Source: Humisphaera sp.
Lineage (GTDB): Bacteria; Planctomycetota; Phycisphaerae; Tepidisphaerales; Tepidisphaeraceae
Assembly (NCBI GenBank): GCA_025351525.1
Contig: JANXVV010000303.1
Location: 1-8,127 of the forward strand
Length of the DNA: 8,127 bases
Direction: 5' to 3'
Below are positions 5,296 to 8,127 of the stretch, in pieces. The position numbers were made by a program, and so were the translations under genes. How positions within the stretch are numbered: position 1 is the stretch's first letter; every line of letters begins with the position of its first letter. The notes under the pieces are model-generated. The model searched no databases. It was not told the DNA's origin and saw nothing but the letters and a program-made list of their open reading frames with translations.

Positions 5296-7365
5296 TTATC
5301 CCGGTGTCGGCAAAGGCCCGCCGCCAACGCCTGGGGTCGGGATCACATCCGGTTCGACAACGCTCAAACCAGGTTGGATCGTGACGCCGCGCTTTCCTTC
5401 CTGATCGAGCAGATCGCCGACGGTCGGCTTGGTCAGCCGCTCGCCTTTCATCACCCGATCCACATCAATCGCATCCAACGTCTCAAACTGCATCAACGCC
5501 TTGGCCAGCGCTTCGATCTGAACCTTGTTCGATAACAGAAGCTGATTGGTCTCTTCGTAAAGTTTGTCGATCAGCTTCTTAACTTCTTCATCGATGGCTT
5601 TGGCGGTGTCCTCGGAATATTCCTTACCGCCGCCCATATCCATGAAGCTGGGTTTGTTTTCATCTTCGCCGTAATAGACGAACCCGAGGCGTTCGTTCAT
5701 GCCCCAGTCGCGGACCATCTTGCGGGCCAGCCCGCTGGCCTGACGAATATCGCCGGTGGCCCCGGTGTTGATATCACCGCAGAACATTTCCTCGGCAATT
5801 CGGCCCCCGAAGCAGACCTTCATAAAGGCGATGCACCAGTTGCGGGAATAGCTGGTTCGATCCTTTTCGGGCAGCGCCATCGTCGCTCCGCCATAGTTGC
5901 CGCGCGGGATGATCGTAACCTTATGAATGGGGTCGGCATCGGGCATCAAGTACTGCACGACGGCATGACCTGCTTCATGATACGCGGTAGCCAACTTGTC
6001 TTTCTCATCGATCACACGGCTCTTCCGCGCACGGCCCCAGCGCACTTTGTCGCGCGATTCTTCCAGGTCATCCTGCTCGATGAATTCCTTGCCGGCGAGC
6101 GTGGCGTGCAGCGCGGACTCATTGATGATCGCCGCCAGATCGGCACCGCTGAAACCGGGTGTGGCCCGGGCCAGCCGCATCAGATCGACCTTCGGCCCCA
6201 GCTTTACCTTGCGGCTATGGACCTTCAGAATCTCCATTCGGCCTTTGACATCCGGCAACGGCACGTAAATCTGCCGGTCGAATCGACCCGGTCGAGTCAA
6301 TGCAGGATCCAGCACGTCAACGCGGTTCGTCGCGGCACAGACGATCACCTGTTCATTCGTTTCAAAGCCGTCCATCTCCACGAGGATCGCGTTGAGCGTT
6401 TGCTCGCGCTCATCGTGGCCACCGCTGGAGAAGCCCGAACCGCGACGACGGCCCACTGCATCGATTTCATCCAGGAAAATGATGCACGGGCTGTTATCTT
6501 TGGCTTGTTTGAAAAGATCGCGAACTCGACTGGCACCCACGCCGACAAACATCTCGACGAAGTCCGAACCGGAGATGGAGAAGAACGGCACATCCGCCTC
6601 CCCCGCAATGGCCTTGGCAAGCAAGGTTTTGCCGGTGCCGGGTTCACCCACCAACAACACACCGCGGGGGATTCGGCCACCGAGCCGCTGAAATTTCTTC
6701 GGATTCTTCAAAAACTCGACGATCTCCATCACTTCGTCTTTGGCCTCTTCGATGCCCGCCACATCATCGAAAGTGACGTTCGTATGTTCCTTGCTGGTGA
6801 TGCGATGCTTACTACGGCCAAAGTTCCCGAGCATTCCACCCGCTCCGGAACTGTTGCGAAGCTGGCGGAGGATGAAGAACCAGACGAAACCGAACAGCAC
6901 CAGCCAGGGAATCAGCGGCACGATCAGGGAGGTGAGAAGGCTGCCGCCGTTCTCGATCTTAACGCTGGCTTTGTTGACGAGGCCGGCGTTGGTATCGAGC
7001 ACCCACTTCATCACATCGAACGGCTGAGATCCCGCGAGAACTTCAGTGCGGAACATCTCCACTTTGCTGATGCCGGGAAGGCTGACTGCGTCGCGAAACT
7101 TGCCGCGAATGGTGTCGCCCTCCAGCGTGACGACTTCCACGTTGGCATTTTTGAACTGCTGCTGGAATTCGCTGATGTCAATATTGACGCTGCTGCCGCG
7201 TCCTTTGTTACCGAAAAAAATATACAGCATCACCGCGACGGCGATGAAGAGAATCCATCCAAAAAGTCCTCGGCCAAGTTTAAGGCCCCCGCCATTCGGG
7301 CCGGCACCGGGTGTGGTGGGACGGCCATTTTTGCGGGGGGTACGATCGGGTCGCTGTTCTGCCAT
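5296..7365 (-). CDS. ftsH: ATP-dependent zinc metalloprotease FtsH
   Basis: FtsH is a membrane-anchored hexameric AAA+ protease that extracts and degrades misfolded membrane proteins and selected regulators. From the ATG at 7365 the product is 689 residues. In order: a basic, Pro/Gly-rich cytoplasmic tail (1-32); membrane segment 1 (about 34-52); an extracytoplasmic domain (about 60-138); membrane segment 2 (about 143-167); an AAA module with Walker A GEPGTGKT (240-247), pore loop FVGVG (273-277), Walker B IIFLDE (295-300) and a second region of homology with arginines 358 and 361; then the peptidase with HEAGH (463-467) and the probable third zinc ligand D539. A Pro/Gly-rich tail with PTPG twice ends the protein. 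A frame opening at 7551 would add 62 residues but overlaps lptE and lacks family resemblance; AGGA nine bases before 7365 fixes the start. Confidence 0.97.
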   Translation of the reverse strand: MAEQRPDRTPRKNGRPTTPGAGPNGGGLKLGRGLFGWILFIAVAVMLYIFFGNKGRGSSVNIDISEFQQQFKNANVEVVTLEGDTIRGKFRDAVSLPGISKVEMFRTEVLAGSQPFDVMKWVLDTNAGLVNKASVKIENGGSLLTSLIVPLIPWLVLFGFVWFFILRQLRNSSGAGGMLGNFGRSKHRITSKEHTNVTFDDVAGIEEAKDEVMEIVEFLKNPKKFQRLGGRIPRGVLLVGEPGTGKTLLAKAIAGEADVPFFSISGSDFVEMFVGVGASRVRDLFKQAKDNSPCIIFLDEIDAVGRRRGSGFSSGGHDEREQTLNAILVEMDGFETNEQVIVCAATNRVDVLDPALTRPGRFDRQIYVPLPDVKGRMEILKVHSRKVKLGPKVDLMRLARATPGFSGADLAAIINESALHATLAGKEFIEQDDLEESRDKVRWGRARKSRVIDEKDKLATAYHEAGHAVVQYLMPDADPIHKVTIIPRGNYGGATMALPEKDRTSYSRNWCIAFMKVCFGGRIAEEMFCGDINTGATGDIRQASGLARKMVRDWGMNERLGFVYYGEDENKPSFMDMGGGKEYSEDTAKAIDEEVKKLIDKLYEETNQLLLSNKVQIEALAKALMQFETLDAIDVDRVMKGERLTKPTVGDLLDQEGKRGVTIQPGLSVVEPDVIPTPGVGGGPLPTPG

Positions 7366-7378
7366 AGGAACGGTTCCT
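7366..7378. promoter_or_regulatory. 13-bp palindrome covering the ftsH ribosome-binding site
   Basis: The sequence aggaacggttcct is a perfect 6+1+6 inverted repeat that abuts the ftsH ATG. Its distal half supplies the AGGA Shine-Dalgarno (7375-7378), which supports the start at 7365. It could be a protein-binding operator, or in RNA a 4-bp hairpin that pairs the AGGA with TCCT. It may equally be chance. Confidence 0.4.
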
Positions 7379-7465
7379 GAAGAAACGTTTGCTCGATGAA
7401 TCGGGGTCTCGCACCGATCAATTCGCACATGATACGGGAGAGTGGCACTGCTTTTCCACCCTTCC

Positions 7466-8008
7466 TCACCAATCCGCCTGCATTTCCTGCACAATCCCCA
7501 ACGCCAGTTTCTCGACGGCCTGCTGCGAACCGACAAATTCCCCTTCGCCAAGCGTCGGGTAAAATGAAGCCGTCTGCTGAAAGTTTTTCCGCTCCATCAA
7601 TATCCGCCCGGAACGCAAATCCTTCCAGACGAAATTCACCGTCACCGTCATCAACTGCTCCTGCGGAATTCCCTCCACGAACGAACGGCTGAGATTACTG
7701 ACATCCACTTTGGACACTTCCCCTTCCAGAATCGTATCCGCGTGATCCCGATCCACCACCTTGTAAGGAGAGTGCGCCTCCAACTGATTGATCACCGCTT
7801 TGGACAACTCAAATTCCACCCCCCGGCGAAAATCGCGACTGCCGAAGATCGGGATCGCCACCGTTTGCACGTCCTCGCGATAGAGGGAGTGCCATTGATA
7901 ACCGCTTTTGGGCGTTTCATCGTAATGGCCGGGGTGCTCGTAGCCGCAACCGGAATTTAAAAGGCTGAGCACAGCGGTTAAGACGAGCGCGAATTTTGCA
8001 AATTTCAT
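7466..8008 (-). CDS. lptE: LptE-like outer-membrane lipoprotein (LPS assembly)
   Basis: LptE is the lipoprotein that plugs the LptD barrel and helps insert lipopolysaccharide into the outer membrane. The 180-residue product starts with a basic-hydrophobic signal peptide (1-20) and a lipid-attachment cysteine C21 in NSGCGY; the -3 residue is Asn rather than the usual Leu. The following pattern fits the family: VQTVAIPIFGSRDFRRGVEFELSKAV (about 48-73), a SPYKVVDRDHADTILEGEV segment (about 80-98), a beta-rich MTVTVNFVWKDLRSGRIL stretch, and a C-terminal helix with AVEKLALGIVQEM. LptE proteins diverge widely, so this rests on pattern and context rather than identity. The start ATG at 8008 has GAGG seven bases upstream and overlaps the stop of the previous gene (ATGA), implying translational coupling. 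ftsH follows after 100 bp. Confidence 0.8.
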   Translation of the reverse strand: MKFAKFALVLTAVLSLLNSGCGYEHPGHYDETPKSGYQWHSLYREDVQTVAIPIFGSRDFRRGVEFELSKAVINQLEAHSPYKVVDRDHADTILEGEVSKVDVSNLSRSFVEGIPQEQLMTVTVNFVWKDLRSGRILMERKNFQQTASFYPTLGEGEFVGSQQAVEKLALGIVQEMQADW

Positions 8009-8127
8009 GGCTGTGCCTCGGCATCGGGAACATTAATGATCGAGCCGGCAACAGCTTCCGCGTCTGAATCGGGTGCCACACGTCGCGGTACTCCGAGACC
8101 TGTGTCTTTCGGCCACCCGACAGGCAC
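8005..8127 (-). CDS. C-terminal end of an unidentified upstream gene (partial)
   Basis: A reading frame enters from the window edge and stays open for 40 codons to a TGA at 8005-8007, overlapping the lptE ATG as ATGA. Such an overlap and the lptE Shine-Dalgarno within it are typical of coupled operon genes, so the frame is probably real. The residues (ending ...AGSIINVPDAEAQP) are low in hydrophobics and rich in Asp, Ala and Pro, like a flexible tail. I do not recognise a family. The first 18 to 19 codons coincide with the repeat at 8073-8127, so part of the C-terminus may be supplied by repeat DNA. The start and most of the gene lie outside the window. Confidence 0.6.
   Translation of the reverse strand: MPVGWPKDTGLGVPRRVAPDSDAEAVAGSIINVPDAEAQP
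8073..8127. repeat. Structured dispersed repeat at the window end
   Basis: Bases 8073-8091 match the inverted copy at 1-19 (18/19). The 55-bp stretch begins gtgcc and ends ggcac, which are complementary. Inside are a near-perfect stem (cacacgtc at 8078-8085 with gacctgtg at 8097-8104, one mismatch) and a second pairing cctgt/acagg. This compact multi-stem layout suggests a complete repetitive element, although the window ends exactly at its outer arm, so its true boundary is not visible. Confidence 0.55.

Noticed and set aside
5923..7380. A 485-codon plus-strand frame opposite ftsH
   Set aside because: It is the antisense shadow of a clear FtsH gene; its protein has no recognisable domain and the minus-strand gene has all family motifs.
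7366..7551. A 62-residue N-terminal extension of FtsH
   Set aside because: It would overlap the end of lptE, has no family resemblance, and the ATG at 7365 has its own AGGA.

Overview
The window looks like chromosomal DNA from a Gram-negative-type bacterium, most likely a planctomycete (perhaps Phycisphaerae-like). The reasons are: an LptE-type outer-membrane lipoprotein next to a c-di-AMP synthase of the CdaA type; many intergenic palindromic repeats of a style I associate with planctomycete genomes; and the character of the FtsH, CdaA and ProA proteins. The phylum call is an inference, not a database result. Every convincing gene lies on the minus strand, so transcription runs from position 8127 towards 1.

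In transcription order the genes are: the last 40 codons of an unidentified gene (8127-8005), whose stop overlaps the lptE start; an lptE-like lipoprotein gene (8008-7466); ftsH (7365-5296); a small GNAT acetyltransferase gene (5144-4695); folP (4341-3502); cdaA (3443-2613); a YbbR-domain cdaR gene (2466-1354); and proA (1349-81). The longest possible reading frames of ftsH, cdaA and proA begin further upstream than I accept; Shine-Dalgarno positions and gene overlaps favour the shorter starts.

The backbone joins two known neighbourhoods: ftsH-folP (as in E. coli, where glmM follows) and cdaA-cdaR (as in Firmicutes, where glmM also follows). Here glmM is not in the expected place and proA, a proline-biosynthesis gene, is coupled directly to the end of cdaR. 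Because c-di-AMP controls potassium and osmolyte balance in other bacteria, a proline gene in this position is a plausible functional link. The GNAT gene interrupts the ftsH-folP pair and has repeats on both sides.

The gaps are unusually structured. There is a 29-bp-arm hairpin between ftsH and the GNAT gene (5197-5270); three 15-bp tandem repeats at the GNAT 3' end (4655-4699); a 114-bp imperfect palindrome in the 353-bp folP leader (4373-4486); a 23-bp-arm palindrome between cdaA and cdaR (2545-2605); and a 19-bp sequence present in inverted orientation at both ends of the window (1-19 and 8073-8091, 18/19 identical). The last point suggests that the window may end where an assembly broke on a dispersed repeat. 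I see no tRNA, rRNA, CRISPR array, transposase or phage gene. The best candidates for something undescribed are the palindrome in the folP leader, the repeat that appears to encode the C-terminus of the gene before lptE, and the cdaA-cdaR-proA coupling with an altered CdaA motif.
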